A stretch of DNA of 64,000 bases from DTU098 sp964498525. GTDB lineage: Bacteria > Bacillota > Desulfotomaculia > Desulfotomaculales > Pelotomaculaceae. The stretch is from NCBI GenBank assembly GCA_964498525.1, contig CAZCGU010000001.1, positions 124,001-188,000 of the forward strand, in the 5' to 3' direction. The translations under genes were made by a program, and so were the position numbers. Position 1 is the stretch's first letter. Each line of letters starts with the position of its first letter. Below are positions 40,657-50,386 of this stretch, piece after piece. The notes under the pieces are model-generated. The model did not search any database. It saw only the letters and a list, made by a program, of their open reading frames with translations, and was not told the DNA's origin.

Positions 40657-41538
40657 ATGAGTTCCTGGAGCTACCCGTTCCCAGGACCCGGTAATCAGCT
40701 CGGGGAGGACGGGGTTGTACTGGTTGAAACTGCCCTGCTGGGACAGGGACTGCCTTCCCTGGACAACCTGAAAATAGCTGAAATGTGGCCGTTTTCCAAA
40801 CGCGCCAGGCTCCTGTGGCTGGCCGAAGGACGGGTCAAGGCAGGTGATCTGGCTGATTTTCTAAAAATCCGCCGGGAAACCGGGTTTAAGCGGGTGGACG
40901 ACCGGTACCTGGTACAGGCTATAACCCGCCGGGAAAGTGGTTTTTTAACCGCTTCCGCAGCCATGCGAATAGCTGCCGGCGCGGGCTTCTCCACCGTGGC
41001 AACGGCAGGGATGGGAGGGATCAGGGGCCACGCCGTCTCAGCGGATCTTTCATGTTTAATCAACCTTCCGGTTCTCCTTGTGGCAACTGCCCCCAAGGAT
41101 TCGCTGGATCTTGGCCGCACTGTGGATCATCTGAGGCGTAACAACGTCAAGGTTATTGGGTATAACACCGGCGTCTGTTCCGGGTTTCTTTTTAAAGGGA
41201 AACCGGTTATACTTGATGGCAGGTTTAAGGATGGCCCATTACAGAACAAAACCACAGCCCCGGGGGTCCTCCTCCTTAATCCCCTGCCCCTGAAATCCCT
41301 GTGCTCAGACCGGCAACTCCTGCGGGAAGCTATGGCTGCGGGGGAAGTTGCCGTTAAAAACGGCGGCGCCTATCATCCCGCGGTCAACAAGTCGCTGGAT
41401 CGGGCAACCGGGGGCGTCTTATCTTTGATTCAAATGCAAGCATTGATCGGCAACACCTGGCTGGCCCTGAATCTGAACAACCAAACTGAACCCGCCGTTA
41501 ACAATATTTTGCCAAATGGAAGGAAGATACAGCCCTAA
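40657..41538 (+). CDS. Divergent pseudouridine-5'-phosphate glycosidase-like (PsuG fold) protein
   Basis: A 293-residue member of the IndA/PsuG fold. ATAGMGGIRGHAVSADLSCL (about residue 125) and VLLVATAPKDSLDLGRTVDHL align with the TGGIGGVH and CAGAKSILD regions of PsuG, so the Schiff-base lysine (Lys166 in E. coli) seems kept. But the K93 region (AAGKNGATTVAST in E. coli) is here TRRESGFLTASAA, with Glu in place of the lysine in an ungapped alignment, and the aspartate two residues before SAD, thought to bind Mn, is Ala. So function may differ from uridine release. ATG at 40657 with AAGGAAGGTGG upstream. No psuK kinase is nearby. Confidence 0.7.
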   Translation: MSSWSYPFPGPGNQLGEDGVVLVETALLGQGLPSLDNLKIAEMWPFSKRARLLWLAEGRVKAGDLADFLKIRRETGFKRVDDRYLVQAITRRESGFLTASAAMRIAAGAGFSTVATAGMGGIRGHAVSADLSCLINLPVLLVATAPKDSLDLGRTVDHLRRNNVKVIGYNTGVCSGFLFKGKPVILDGRFKDGPLQNKTTAPGVLLLNPLPLKSLCSDRQLLREAMAAGEVAVKNGGAYHPAVNKSLDRATGGVLSLIQMQALIGNTWLALNLNNQTEPAVNNILPNGRKIQP

Positions 41539-41580
41539 TCCCGAAAAAAGGGGATTAAGATAGATTGGGGGGCATCTTCC

Positions 41581-42684
41581 TTGGAGGATAAAATATACTG
41601 GTTAGGATGGCAGTTACTTATGCCGGGAACCGGAAAGAGACTGTGGTCCCTGGTGAATCATTTCGGCTCTCCCCGTCTGGCCTGGCAGGCCGGACTCAAA
41701 GAGCTTGCCGCGTCCCCCGGATTGGGTGTTGAAGGAGCAGAGGGTCTGGCCCGGCGCAGGGACCGGATTGACCCGGCCGAAGAAGCAGGGAAGCTGAACT
41801 CCCGGGGCATTACATTTGTGTGTCACAATGACCCTGACTACCCCGAAAATCTCCTTCAGATTTATGACCCGCCCCCGGTGGTTTTCCTCCGGGGTCAAAT
41901 TAAACCGGAGGATTCCTTATCCATTGCCATAGTGGGCTCCCGGAAACCTTCGCCCTACGGCCTGCTGGTTGCTGAAAAACTGGCCGCGGACCTTGCCGCT
42001 GTGGGAGTAACTGTGGTCAGCGGCCTGGCCAGGGGAATTGATACCCAGGCGCACAGGGGCGCGCTGGCCGGCGGCGGCAGGACCCTGGCGGTCCTGGGTT
42101 GCGGCCTGGATGTGGTTTACCCCAGGGAAAACGCCAAACTTATGGGGCAAATTGCGGAAAGATCCGCTGTGATCAGTGAATTTCCCCCGGCTTCACCGCC
42201 GGAAGCCTGGCATTTCCCGGTCCGCAACAGGATCATCAGCGGCCTCACCAGGGGAACCGTTGTTGTTGAAGCCACCGAAAAAAGCGGCGCCTTGATTACC
42301 GCGGACTTTGCTCTGGAGCAGGGCCGTGATGTCATGGCCGTTCCAGGTAATATCGTAAATCCCCTGAGCAGGGGACCCCACCGGCTGATTAAACAGGGGG
42401 CACGGCTTGTGGAAGGGGCAGGTGATATCCTGGACGAAATGGGCCTGGACCGGCTTTTTCCCGTTTCGGAAGACAGCCAGGCAGGAAAAATGAAGCTGAA
42501 CAGCGAAGAACAAGCGCTTTATAGCCTGCTGTCCCTGGACCCCGTATCCCTGGATGAGCTGATCGGTAAATCCGGTTTTACGCCGCAAAAGGTTATGGCT
42601 TTATTGATGTATCTGGAAATTAAGGGCCTTACCAGACAGTTGCCGGGCAAATTATACATCCGCGCCGGGCGCAGGGTGCTTTAA
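41581..42684 (+). CDS. dprA: DNA-processing protein DprA
   Basis: A 367-residue Rossmann-fold protein that loads RecA on incoming single-stranded DNA. AIVGSRKPSPYG (about 118), VSGLARGIDTQAH (about 143), EFPPASPPEAWHFPVRNRI (about 200) and SGALITADFALEQGRDV (about 236) are diagnostic. An N-terminal SAM-like helix-hairpin-helix region and a C-terminal winged-helix domain flank it. TTG at 41581 follows GGGGGGC. Start of the conserved dprA-topA-trmFO block. Confidence 0.94.
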   Translation: MEDKIYWLGWQLLMPGTGKRLWSLVNHFGSPRLAWQAGLKELAASPGLGVEGAEGLARRRDRIDPAEEAGKLNSRGITFVCHNDPDYPENLLQIYDPPPVVFLRGQIKPEDSLSIAIVGSRKPSPYGLLVAEKLAADLAAVGVTVVSGLARGIDTQAHRGALAGGGRTLAVLGCGLDVVYPRENAKLMGQIAERSAVISEFPPASPPEAWHFPVRNRIISGLTRGTVVVEATEKSGALITADFALEQGRDVMAVPGNIVNPLSRGPHRLIKQGARLVEGAGDILDEMGLDRLFPVSEDSQAGKMKLNSEEQALYSLLSLDPVSLDELIGKSGFTPQKVMALLMYLEIKGLTRQLPGKLYIRAGRRVL

Positions 42685-42768
42685 ATAAACCGGTTAAGGG
42701 ATAGATTAAAAAAATAATGTGCAGTATATACCATAAAAAGCCAGGCAAATTAAATGAGGTGGACAGTA

Positions 42769-44886
42769 TTGTCAAAAACTTTAGTTATTGTGGAATCACC
42801 GGCTAAAGCCAAAACAATAAGCAAATTTTTGGGGAGAAAGTATTTTGTCAAGGCTTCTATGGGTCATGTAAGGGATCTGCCCAAAAGCCAGTTTGGGGTG
42901 GACGTGGAAAACGGATTCGTTCCCAAATACATCACTATCAGGGGTAAGGGCGACACTATTAAAGACTTGAGAGCGGCGGTAAAAAAATCCGACAGGGTAC
43001 TGATAGCATCTGACCCGGACCGGGAAGGGGAAGCGATTGCCTGGCATCTGCAAAATCTTTTGGATATTTGCGATGACAGACCCTGTCGCATAGAATTCAA
43101 CGAAATCACCAAACAGGCCATTCAAAACGCGGTTAAACACCCCAGGCCCATTGACAGCAACAGGGTTAACGCTCAGCAAACCCGGCGCATCCTGGACCGA
43201 CTGGTTGGCTACAACTTGAGCCCGCTGCTCTGGCGCAAGGTCAAGAAAGGCCTCAGCGCCGGCAGGGTGCAATCCGTTGCAGTTCGCTTGATCACCGACA
43301 GGGAAGAGGAAATCCAGAGCTTTGTCCAGGAGGAGTACTGGACTATCACCGGGAGTTTTGTTAAAACAGGGCACGCTCCCTTTGAAGGAAAGCTGCAAAA
43401 ATATAAGGGGAAAAAAATTGATCTAAAAACAATAGAACAGGTTAGGTCAGTGCTGGATAACCTCAAGGGGCTGCGTTATATTGTTTCAAAGGTTACCCGT
43501 AAAGAAAAAAGACGCCGTCCCGCCGCCCCCTTTACCACCAGTACACTGCAGCAGGAGGCCTACCGCAAGCTTAATTTCACCGCGCGTAAAACAATGATTG
43601 TGGCCCAGCAATTGTATGAAGGTCTGGATCTGGGCAAGGAGGGCACCTCCGGTCTTGTTACCTATATTCGAACGGACTCTGTACGGGTATCGGATACGGC
43701 CAGGGAAGAGGCAGGAATCTATATTAAAGAGCGTTTCGGGGCTCAGTTCGTCGGCAAGGATAAACCTCCGGCTTCAGCCAGGGGCAAGGTTCAGGACGCC
43801 CACGAAGCTATCCGTCCCACATCTGTCAACAGGGAACCTGACCAGATCAAGCAATATTTGACAAACGAACAATATAAACTTTATAAATTAATCTGGTCCA
43901 GGTTTTTAGCCAGCCAGATGAGTCCCGCGGTTTTTGACACCACAAGCATTGATATCTCTGCGGGCGATTACCTGTTCCGGGCCGCAGGTTCCATCCTGAA
44001 ATTCCCTGGCTATACGAAAGTTTATATAGAAGGCCGGGATGACGGGCTGAAGGATGAGGATAAGCTACTGCCGGAGATTAATGAAGGCGAAGCGGTGGAA
44101 GCCAGGTCCCTGACGGAAAAACAACATTTTACCCAGCCCCCGCCCCGCTATACGGACGCTACCCTGGTAAAAACACTGGAGGAAAAGGGCATTGGGAGAC
44201 CCAGCACCTATGCCCCCATTGTGGAAACAATCATCAAGAGGGGGTACATCGTCAGGGAAAGCAAGCAGCTTTATCCCACGGAATTAGGTGTAATAGTGGT
44301 GGATTTGCTTAAGAAACACTTTAGGGATATTATTGATATTACCTTCACCGCGGGAATGGAAGAGAAACTGGACAGCATTGAAGAAGGTGATCTGGATTGG
44401 GTGAAGGTGCTGGGTAGTTTTTATGACCCTTTTATCGGAACCCTGGAAAAAGCCGAGGATGAAATCGGCCATGTTCAAGTTGCGGATGAGGTTACTGAGG
44501 AGATCTGCGAACAATGCGGCCGCAATATGGTTATTAAGATGGGGCGTTTCGGCAAGTTTTTAGCCTGTCCCGGATTTCCGGAATGCCGCAATACAAAGCC
44601 CCTCCTGGAACCCACCGGTGTCCCGTGTCCGCGCTGCCAGGGTGAAATTGTCATCCGGCGCAGCAAGAAGGGCAGAAAATTTTACGGTTGCAGCAGCTAT
44701 CCCCAGTGCGATTTTGTTACCTGGGATCCGCCGTCCAAAACCAGGTGTCCCGAATGCGGCGACTTAATGGTGGAGAAAAAAGGCGCAGGCAAAGCTGTTG
44801 TACTGAAGTGTATCAATTCCGGCTGCGGCCACAAGCTTGGCGCCGTTGGAAAAGAGCCGCCCGGCGGGAAAACTTTGCCGGATTAA
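42769..44886 (+). CDS. topA: DNA topoisomerase I
   Basis: A 705-residue type IA topoisomerase. The Toprim domain opens with KTLVIVESPAKAKTISKFL and has ASDPDREGEAIAWHL (about 85). The active tyrosine is in VTYIRTDSVRVS (about 302). Three C-terminal four-cysteine zinc ribbons are visible, starting CEQCGRNM (about 580), CPRCQGEI (about 623) and CPECGDLM (about 660). TTG at 42769 follows GAGGTGG and gives the usual MSKTLVIVESP start. Confidence 0.97.
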   Translation: MSKTLVIVESPAKAKTISKFLGRKYFVKASMGHVRDLPKSQFGVDVENGFVPKYITIRGKGDTIKDLRAAVKKSDRVLIASDPDREGEAIAWHLQNLLDICDDRPCRIEFNEITKQAIQNAVKHPRPIDSNRVNAQQTRRILDRLVGYNLSPLLWRKVKKGLSAGRVQSVAVRLITDREEEIQSFVQEEYWTITGSFVKTGHAPFEGKLQKYKGKKIDLKTIEQVRSVLDNLKGLRYIVSKVTRKEKRRRPAAPFTTSTLQQEAYRKLNFTARKTMIVAQQLYEGLDLGKEGTSGLVTYIRTDSVRVSDTAREEAGIYIKERFGAQFVGKDKPPASARGKVQDAHEAIRPTSVNREPDQIKQYLTNEQYKLYKLIWSRFLASQMSPAVFDTTSIDISAGDYLFRAAGSILKFPGYTKVYIEGRDDGLKDEDKLLPEINEGEAVEARSLTEKQHFTQPPPRYTDATLVKTLEEKGIGRPSTYAPIVETIIKRGYIVRESKQLYPTELGVIVVDLLKKHFRDIIDITFTAGMEEKLDSIEEGDLDWVKVLGSFYDPFIGTLEKAEDEIGHVQVADEVTEEICEQCGRNMVIKMGRFGKFLACPGFPECRNTKPLLEPTGVPCPRCQGEIVIRRSKKGRKFYGCSSYPQCDFVTWDPPSKTRCPECGDLMVEKKGAGKAVVLKCINSGCGHKLGAVGKEPPGGKTLPD

Positions 44887-44955
44887 GCGGGTACAGAATG
44901 ACCTTTACTATCCAGTAAGCAGTTAATCCTTTCTAACAGGTATGGGTGGTTGATC

Positions 44956-46317
44956 ATGCATCTGCAATTAAATCGGAATTTGGCCTCTCCTGAAAAACAT
45001 GTTATTGTAGTTGGAGGCGGGCTGGCCGGGGCTGAAGCTGCCTGGCAGGCGGCAAACAGCGGAGCAAGGGTGAAACTTTATGAGATGAGGCCGGAAAAAC
45101 AAACACCTGCCCACCATACCGGAGAATTAGCCGAACTGGTGTGCAGTAATTCATTCAGGGCTGCTGCCCTGGAAAACGCGGTTGGGATATTAAAGGAAGA
45201 AATGAGATTACTTGGTTCGCTGATTATGGTCTGCGCGGCTGAAACCAAAGTCCCGGCCGGCGGGGCCCTGGCTGTGGATAGAAATCTTTTTGCCGCCTGT
45301 GTAACGGAAAAGTTGCGACGTCATAAGCAAATTGAAATATTTCGCGAGGAAATAACCCGAATTCCAGAAGACCAAATTGTGATCATCGCCACCGGGCCCC
45401 TGACCTCACCTGAACTTGCAGAAAGCATCCGCTTTTTTTTCGGGGAAAACTATCTTTATTTTTACGATGCAGTGGCGCCGGTTGTTACTGCGGAATCCAT
45501 AAACATGGACAGGGTTTTTCGCTCATCCCGTTACGGCAAGGGCGAAGCTGCTTATTTGAACTGTCCCCTGGATAAACCCCAGTTTGACATTTTCCGGGAA
45601 GCCCTCTCTGCGGCAGAACAAGCACCAAGGAAAGAGTTTGATCAGGTGCGGCATTTTGAGGGCTGCATGCCCATTGAGGTTCTGGCCAGGCGGGGGGAAA
45701 AAACAATGCTATTCGGCCCTTTAAAGCCCGTGGGCCTGACGGATCCACGCACAGACAGGCGCCCTTACGCCGTAGTGCAGCTGAGACAGGAAAACACCGC
45801 CGGCTCCTTATATAATCTGGTGGGATTTCAAACCAGCCTTAAATGGAGCGAGCAAACCCGTGTTTTCCGCCTGATCCCGGGCTTGGAAAGGGCTGAATTT
45901 GTCCGGTTGGGCGTTATGCACAGGAATACCTACATCAATTCCCCGGTTTTAATTTCTTCTACTCTGGAAACTAAAAAAAGGCGGGGCCTATTCTTTGCAG
46001 GACAGATAACCGGGGTGGAAGGCTATGTGGAATCGGCGGCTGCAGGGCTGATGGCAGGGATAAACGCCGCCCGTTTGCTGGCTGGTAAAGAGCCCCTGAT
46101 CTTTCCTGCGGACACGGCCCACGGTTCCCTTGCTCGTTATCTTACAACCGCGGATCCCGCTCATTTCCAGCCAATGAATATTAATTTCGGTCTTTTCCCG
46201 CCACCAGACAGCAGAATCAGGGACAAGAAAGAATTGCACCGCAGGCTCGCGAAAAATGCCCTGGATGCAATGGAGTCCTTTAAACAAAAGGCCATGTTTG
46301 ACCTGGAGTCAAAATAA
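44956..46317 (+). CDS. trmFO: TrmFO, tRNA m5U54 methyltransferase (folate- and FAD-dependent)
   Basis: A 453-residue flavoprotein making 5-methyluridine at position 54 with methylene-THF as carbon donor. FAD site VIVVGGGLAGAEAAWQAA (about 18), catalytic cysteine motif ELVCSNSFRAAALENAVG (about 58), EGCMPIEVLARRG (about 237) with the second active cysteine, and FAGQITGVEGYVESAAAG (about 348). ATG at 44956 with GGGTGG upstream. Here it links folate metabolism at the left of the window with tRNA modification. Confidence 0.96.
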   Translation: MHLQLNRNLASPEKHVIVVGGGLAGAEAAWQAANSGARVKLYEMRPEKQTPAHHTGELAELVCSNSFRAAALENAVGILKEEMRLLGSLIMVCAAETKVPAGGALAVDRNLFAACVTEKLRRHKQIEIFREEITRIPEDQIVIIATGPLTSPELAESIRFFFGENYLYFYDAVAPVVTAESINMDRVFRSSRYGKGEAAYLNCPLDKPQFDIFREALSAAEQAPRKEFDQVRHFEGCMPIEVLARRGEKTMLFGPLKPVGLTDPRTDRRPYAVVQLRQENTAGSLYNLVGFQTSLKWSEQTRVFRLIPGLERAEFVRLGVMHRNTYINSPVLISSTLETKKRRGLFFAGQITGVEGYVESAAAGLMAGINAARLLAGKEPLIFPADTAHGSLARYLTTADPAHFQPMNINFGLFPPPDSRIRDKKELHRRLAKNALDAMESFKQKAMFDLESK

Positions 46318-46338
46318 ACAAATAATCCCGGGGGCAAC

Positions 46339-47313
46339 ATGTACACCCATATTGATAATTATTTAACCCACCTCAAAATAGAAAAAAATGCCTCTCCCAA
46401 AACCATTGAAAGCTATCAGAAGGACTTTTTTAAGGGACTGGATTTTTTTGCGGCGCTTTTGCAGAAAGAAGACTATAAAATTTTACCGTCTGATATCGAT
46501 CACCAGGTTTTTCGCCATTACCTGGCTTTTTTAAAAAAACAGGGGCTTGCCAGGACTACCGCGGCCAGGCGCCTGGCGGCCTGGCGCTCCCTCTACCGCT
46601 ATCTTCAGCGGGAAGAAATAATAGAAGACAACCCCCTGACCAGAGTAGCAAGTCCCAGGCTGGCAAAAAAGCTGCCGCAGTTTCTTTTTGAGGACGAAGC
46701 AGCAGCCCTGATCGAGTCGCCGGATCCGGACCGGCCCCTGGGCATGCGCGACAGGGCCCTTTTAGAGACGCTCTACGCCGGTGGTCTCAGGGTTAATGAA
46801 CTGGTATCCCTGGATCTGGGAAGTCTGGATCTGGCAGCTGGTTATGTCAGGATCACCGGGAAAAGGTCAAAAGAAAGGATGGTCCCCCTGGGCTCCAAGG
46901 CCGTTCAAGCCCTGAAAAGATACCTCAGGGAGGCGCGACCGGGGCTTTTGGCCAACCAAAGCGTAAGGAAAGACCAGCAGGGACCCAAAAACGACGGAGT
47001 GACAACAATGCCCTTACCGGGAAGTCTTAATAACGCAGTATTTTTAAACCGCTGGGGGAATAGGCTTTCCAGCCGGGGAATCCGCAAAATACTCAATAAG
47101 TACGTGGAAATAACCGCCTTAAAAAGAAAAATCAGTCCTCATACCTTGCGTCATTCCTTCGCCACTCACCTCCTTAACGCTGGTGCGGACCTTCGCCTGG
47201 TGCAGGAACTATTGGGTCATACCAGACTTACCAGCACCCAGTTATACACCCATGTCACCAGTGAACGGCTGAAACAGGTTTACAGGGATTCCCACCCGCG
47301 TGCCAAGGAATAA
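46339..47313 (+). CDS. xerC: Tyrosine recombinase XerC
   Basis: A 324-residue partner of XerD. AGGLRVNELVSLDLG (first arginine), GKRSKERMVPLG, HTLRHSFATHLL and LGHTRLTSTQLYTHV with the nucleophilic tyrosine. An insertion of about 20 residues, rich in Gln/Lys, lies before FLNRWGNRLSSRG. ATG at 46339; the upstream signal CCGGGGGC is weak. It starts 22 bases after trmFO and precedes hslV, as in B. subtilis (codV). Confidence 0.94.
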   Translation: MYTHIDNYLTHLKIEKNASPKTIESYQKDFFKGLDFFAALLQKEDYKILPSDIDHQVFRHYLAFLKKQGLARTTAARRLAAWRSLYRYLQREEIIEDNPLTRVASPRLAKKLPQFLFEDEAAALIESPDPDRPLGMRDRALLETLYAGGLRVNELVSLDLGSLDLAAGYVRITGKRSKERMVPLGSKAVQALKRYLREARPGLLANQSVRKDQQGPKNDGVTTMPLPGSLNNAVFLNRWGNRLSSRGIRKILNKYVEITALKRKISPHTLRHSFATHLLNAGADLRLVQELLGHTRLTSTQLYTHVTSERLKQVYRDSHPRAKE

Positions 47314-47365
47314 AAAAGCTTTGCATTTTATTTCTACCATTAATTCATCTGGAAGGGAGAAAAAC

Positions 47366-47896
47366 ATGTTTCACGCCACTACCATCGTTGCCGTGAAAAG
47401 GAACGGGAAAACTGCAGTTGCCGGGGACGGGCAAGTCACCCTGGCCCAAAATACCATAATCAAGAAGAGCGCCAAAAAAATCAGGCGCCTTTATAAAAAT
47501 AATGTTGTTGCAGGATTTGCCGGATCTGTAGCCGATGCCTTTACGCTCTTTGAAAAATTCGAGGGAAAACTGGAAGAATACCATGGCAACCTCCAGAGAG
47601 CAGCTGTGGAACTGGCCAAGGAATGGCGGACTGATAAAATTCTCAGGCGTCTGGAAGCCCTCATGATTGTCGCCTCCCAGGAAAACCTTTATATTATTTC
47701 CGGCTCCGGCGAGGTTATTGAGCCGGATGACGGGGTTTGCGCCATCGGCTCCGGCGGGCCCTTTGCCCTGGCTGCGGCCCGGGCTTTATTCAAGAATACA
47801 TCAATGGAGGCAAGGGACATTGTTCAAGAAGCCCTGGCCATTGCCTCTGAGATCTGCATTTACACAAACGATCAAATTATCGTGGAGGAGCTGTAA
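47366..47896 (+). CDS. hslV: ATP-dependent protease HslV (ClpQ)
   Basis: A 176-residue proteasome-like peptidase. The mature N-terminus is likely the Thr in TTIVAVKRNG, so a short MFHA leader would be removed. KTAVAGDGQVTL and NVVAGFAGSVADAFTL are family signatures. ATG at 47366 follows GGAAGGGAG; an in-frame codon upstream (47300) overlaps xerC and has no signal. It forms a double ring capped by HslU. Confidence 0.96.
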   Translation: MFHATTIVAVKRNGKTAVAGDGQVTLAQNTIIKKSAKKIRRLYKNNVVAGFAGSVADAFTLFEKFEGKLEEYHGNLQRAAVELAKEWRTDKILRRLEALMIVASQENLYIISGSGEVIEPDDGVCAIGSGGPFALAAARALFKNTSMEARDIVQEALAIASEICIYTNDQIIVEEL

Positions 47897-47992
47897 AAAA
47901 CAATACATAATCCTTATACCACAGAGAGTATGACCGCAAAAGGTCCTTTTGCTGATGGTATGCTAAACACAGAAAAACATGGGGGTTTTATA

Positions 47993-49387
47993 ATGGAACA
48001 GCTGACGCCACGCCGCATTGTTGAGGAACTCGATAAATATATCGTAGGGCAAAAAAACGCCAAAAGAGCTGTAGCCGTGGCCTTGCGCAACCGTTACCGC
48101 CGCAGAAAGCTTCCCGAAGATTTTAAAGACGAGATAATCCCGAAAAACATTTTGATGATCGGACCAACGGGAGTAGGCAAAACAGAAATCGCCCGCCGCC
48201 TGGCCAGACTGGTCAAGGCGCCCTTTGTTAAAGTTGAAGCAACGAAATTCACCGAGGTGGGTTATGTTGGCAGGGACGTGGAGGGAATGGTCCGTGATCT
48301 TGTGGAAACATCCATCCGGATGGCTAAGCAGGAAAAGCTGGCTACGGTTGAAGACAGGGCTAAAATAATCGCCGATGAAAAAATTATTGAACGTTTAGCT
48401 CCTTACCCGGTGCAGGAAAAAACACCCCGCAACCCACTGGAAATGCTCTTTGGAACAACCAAAACAGCTGAACCGCAGGATCCGGCACAGGACCAGCGGG
48501 CCAGACGGATAGATTTTGAAAGGGAAATGTTAAGGGAAAAACTGGCAGGGGGAAAGCTTGAAAGCGAAACCCTGGAAATAGAGGTAGAAGATAACAAACC
48601 CCCCATGCTCGAAGTTTTTACCGGATCCGGCATGGAAGAGATGGGCATTAACCTGCAGGATATGCTGGGTGGTTTAATCCCCAAGAAAAAGCGCAGCCGC
48701 AGGGTCACCGTAAAAGAGGCGCGCAAGATACTGGCCCAGCAAGAAGCTCAAAAACTCATCGATATGGATGAGGTTATTTCCACGGCGATCAAGAGAGCGG
48801 AAGAAGAAGGCATTATTTTCCTGGATGAAATTGATAAAATCGCCGGCAAAGAAGGGCAGGGACCGGATGTTTCCAGGGGTGGGGTGCAGCGAGATATTTT
48901 ACCCATAGTGGAAGGTTCCACTGTAGTTACAAAATACGGACCGGTCAAAACCGACCATGTCCTTTTTATAGCTGCAGGGGCTTTTCATATCTCGAAACCA
49001 TCCGATTTGATCCCCGAACTGCAAGGCCGTTTCCCGATTCGTGTCGAATTGGAGAGCCTTACACGCGAGGATTTTCAACAAATATTGACAGAACCGAGAA
49101 ACGCTCTGGTTAAGCAATATACTGAATTACTTGCCACAGAAGGCGTTACGGTTAAATTTTCGCAAAATTCACTTGTGGAAATTGCGAAAATCGCTTATAC
49201 TGTTAATGAACAAACGGAGAATATCGGCGCCCGGCGTCTGCATACAATATTGGAAAAACTCCTGGAAGATATCTCCTTTGAGGCTCCGGAACTGGCAGGC
49301 CAGTCCATTGATATTAATAATGAATTTATTGTCGATAAATTAGGTCAATTGGTGAAAAATGAAGATTTAAGTCGCTATATACTGTGA
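47993..49387 (+). CDS. hslU: ATP-dependent unfoldase HslU (ClpY)
   Basis: A 464-residue AAA+ protein. Walker A GPTGVGKTEIARRLA (about 61), pore motif GYVGRDVEGMV (about 90), I-domain about 110-240, Walker B IIFLDEIDKIAG (about 272), sensor regions LQGRFPIRVEL (about 343) and NIGARRLHTILEKLLED (about 415). ATG at 47993 follows GGGGGT. It feeds substrates to HslV. Confidence 0.97.
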   Translation: MEQLTPRRIVEELDKYIVGQKNAKRAVAVALRNRYRRRKLPEDFKDEIIPKNILMIGPTGVGKTEIARRLARLVKAPFVKVEATKFTEVGYVGRDVEGMVRDLVETSIRMAKQEKLATVEDRAKIIADEKIIERLAPYPVQEKTPRNPLEMLFGTTKTAEPQDPAQDQRARRIDFEREMLREKLAGGKLESETLEIEVEDNKPPMLEVFTGSGMEEMGINLQDMLGGLIPKKKRSRRVTVKEARKILAQQEAQKLIDMDEVISTAIKRAEEEGIIFLDEIDKIAGKEGQGPDVSRGGVQRDILPIVEGSTVVTKYGPVKTDHVLFIAAGAFHISKPSDLIPELQGRFPIRVELESLTREDFQQILTEPRNALVKQYTELLATEGVTVKFSQNSLVEIAKIAYTVNEQTENIGARRLHTILEKLLEDISFEAPELAGQSIDINNEFIVDKLGQLVKNEDLSRYIL

Positions 49388-49408
49388 ACTAGAGGGAAGG
49401 GTTTTTAA

Positions 49409-50191
49409 ATGAGAGCGTTACTGGAAAAAACAAGGGCCATCAACAAGTTACTGCAAAAATCAGCCGGTCTTAACGTTGATTTCAATGAAATTGCCGAAGT
49501 GCTAAGTGAAAACATAGGGGCCAGTATTTATATTCTCGATCGCAAGGGTAAGGTTTTTGGTTACACCTACTTAAAGGGATGGACTTGTGATATCATGAAA
49601 GACCTTGTCGAGGGCCAGGGTGGTTTCCCGGTTGATTATAACGAGAACCTTCTAAAGATCAACGAAACCTACGCCAATTTCTGTCAAACCAAAAACCTGT
49701 GTGTTTTCGAAGATAAACGGTGCCATTTTAACAACAAAATAACAACAATGGTCCCGATAATCGGCGGGGGTACACGCCTGGGCACGCTGGTCCTGGCCAA
49801 ATTTGACAATTACTTCACGGATGAGGACCTTGTCCTGGGCGAATATGGGGCTACCGTTGTAGGTATGGAAATCCTGCGGGCAAGGACCGAAAAGATGGAG
49901 GAAGAGGCCAGGAAGAGGGCAGCTGTTCAGATTGCCCTGGGCACGCTTTCATATTCGGAAATGGATGCGGTGCAGCACATCTTTGAACAACTGGACGGCG
50001 AGGAGGGGCTGCTGGTGGCCAGTAAAATTGCCGATCGGGTCGGAATCACCCGCTCGGTAATTGTAAATGCCCTGAGGAAATTCGAAAGCGCAGGGGTGAT
50101 TGAATCCAAGTCCCTGGGCATGAAGGGAACGTATATTCGAGTTTTGAACGACCGGCTGCTGGAGGAACTGGACAAGATTAAACAGCATTAG
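49409..50191 (+). CDS. codY: Global repressor CodY
   Basis: A 260-residue nutrient regulator. N-terminal GAF-type domain senses branched-chain amino acids and GTP (GASIYILDRKGKVFGY, then the region around ENLLKINETYANF), and the C-terminal winged helix is SKIADRVGITRSVIVNALRK with FESAGVIESKSLGMKG. It represses nitrogen and stationary-phase genes when nutrients are plentiful. ATG at 49409 follows AGGGAAGG. Confidence 0.97.
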   Translation: MRALLEKTRAINKLLQKSAGLNVDFNEIAEVLSENIGASIYILDRKGKVFGYTYLKGWTCDIMKDLVEGQGGFPVDYNENLLKINETYANFCQTKNLCVFEDKRCHFNNKITTMVPIIGGGTRLGTLVLAKFDNYFTDEDLVLGEYGATVVGMEILRARTEKMEEEARKRAAVQIALGTLSYSEMDAVQHIFEQLDGEEGLLVASKIADRVGITRSVIVNALRKFESAGVIESKSLGMKGTYIRVLNDRLLEELDKIKQH

Positions 50192-50232
50192 AATTAGGGA
50201 TATATTTAACCCATAAAGCAATTTAACAAAGT

Positions 50233-50260
50233 TACAGCCCCGGCTTGTGCCGGGGCTGTA
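50233..50260 (+). terminator. Strong hairpin between codY and rpsB
   Basis: TACAGCCCCGGC (50233-50244) pairs perfectly with GCCGGGGCTGTA (50249-50260); TTGT loop. There is no T-run after it, so it may pause or protect the codY mRNA rather than terminate efficiently. The loop supplies the rpsB -35 region. Confidence 0.55.
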
Positions 50261-50273
50261 ATTGTGATAAAAT
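50245..50273 (+). promoter_or_regulatory. promoter for rpsB
   Basis: TTGTGC (50245-50250), 17-base spacer, TAAAAT (50268-50273) with an extended TGA element. Predicted start near 50280, so the mRNA starts just before the leader stem. Confidence 0.55.
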
Positions 50274-50285
50274 AGCAGACGGTGT

Positions 50286-50385
50286 TAATTACACACGCTG
50301 CTGGATTCTTGCAAAGGTGCCCACCGGGTCTTGGGGGAAATGAAGGCAGCGGAGGTTGAAAACCAAGGGGAAGGAGGTGTAATTA
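50286..50385 (+). promoter_or_regulatory. candidate structured leader controlling rpsB translation
   Basis: TAATTACAC (50286-50294) is perfectly complementary to GTGTAATTA (50377-50385), which overlaps the end of the Shine-Dalgarno (AAGGAGGTG) and reaches the base before the TTG start region. Just inside, GCTGC (50297-50301) pairs with GCAGC (50346-50350). The closed form would hide the rpsB ribosome-binding site; S2 protein binding is a plausible regulator by analogy with other S2 leaders. Confidence 0.5.
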
Positions 50386-50386
50386 C

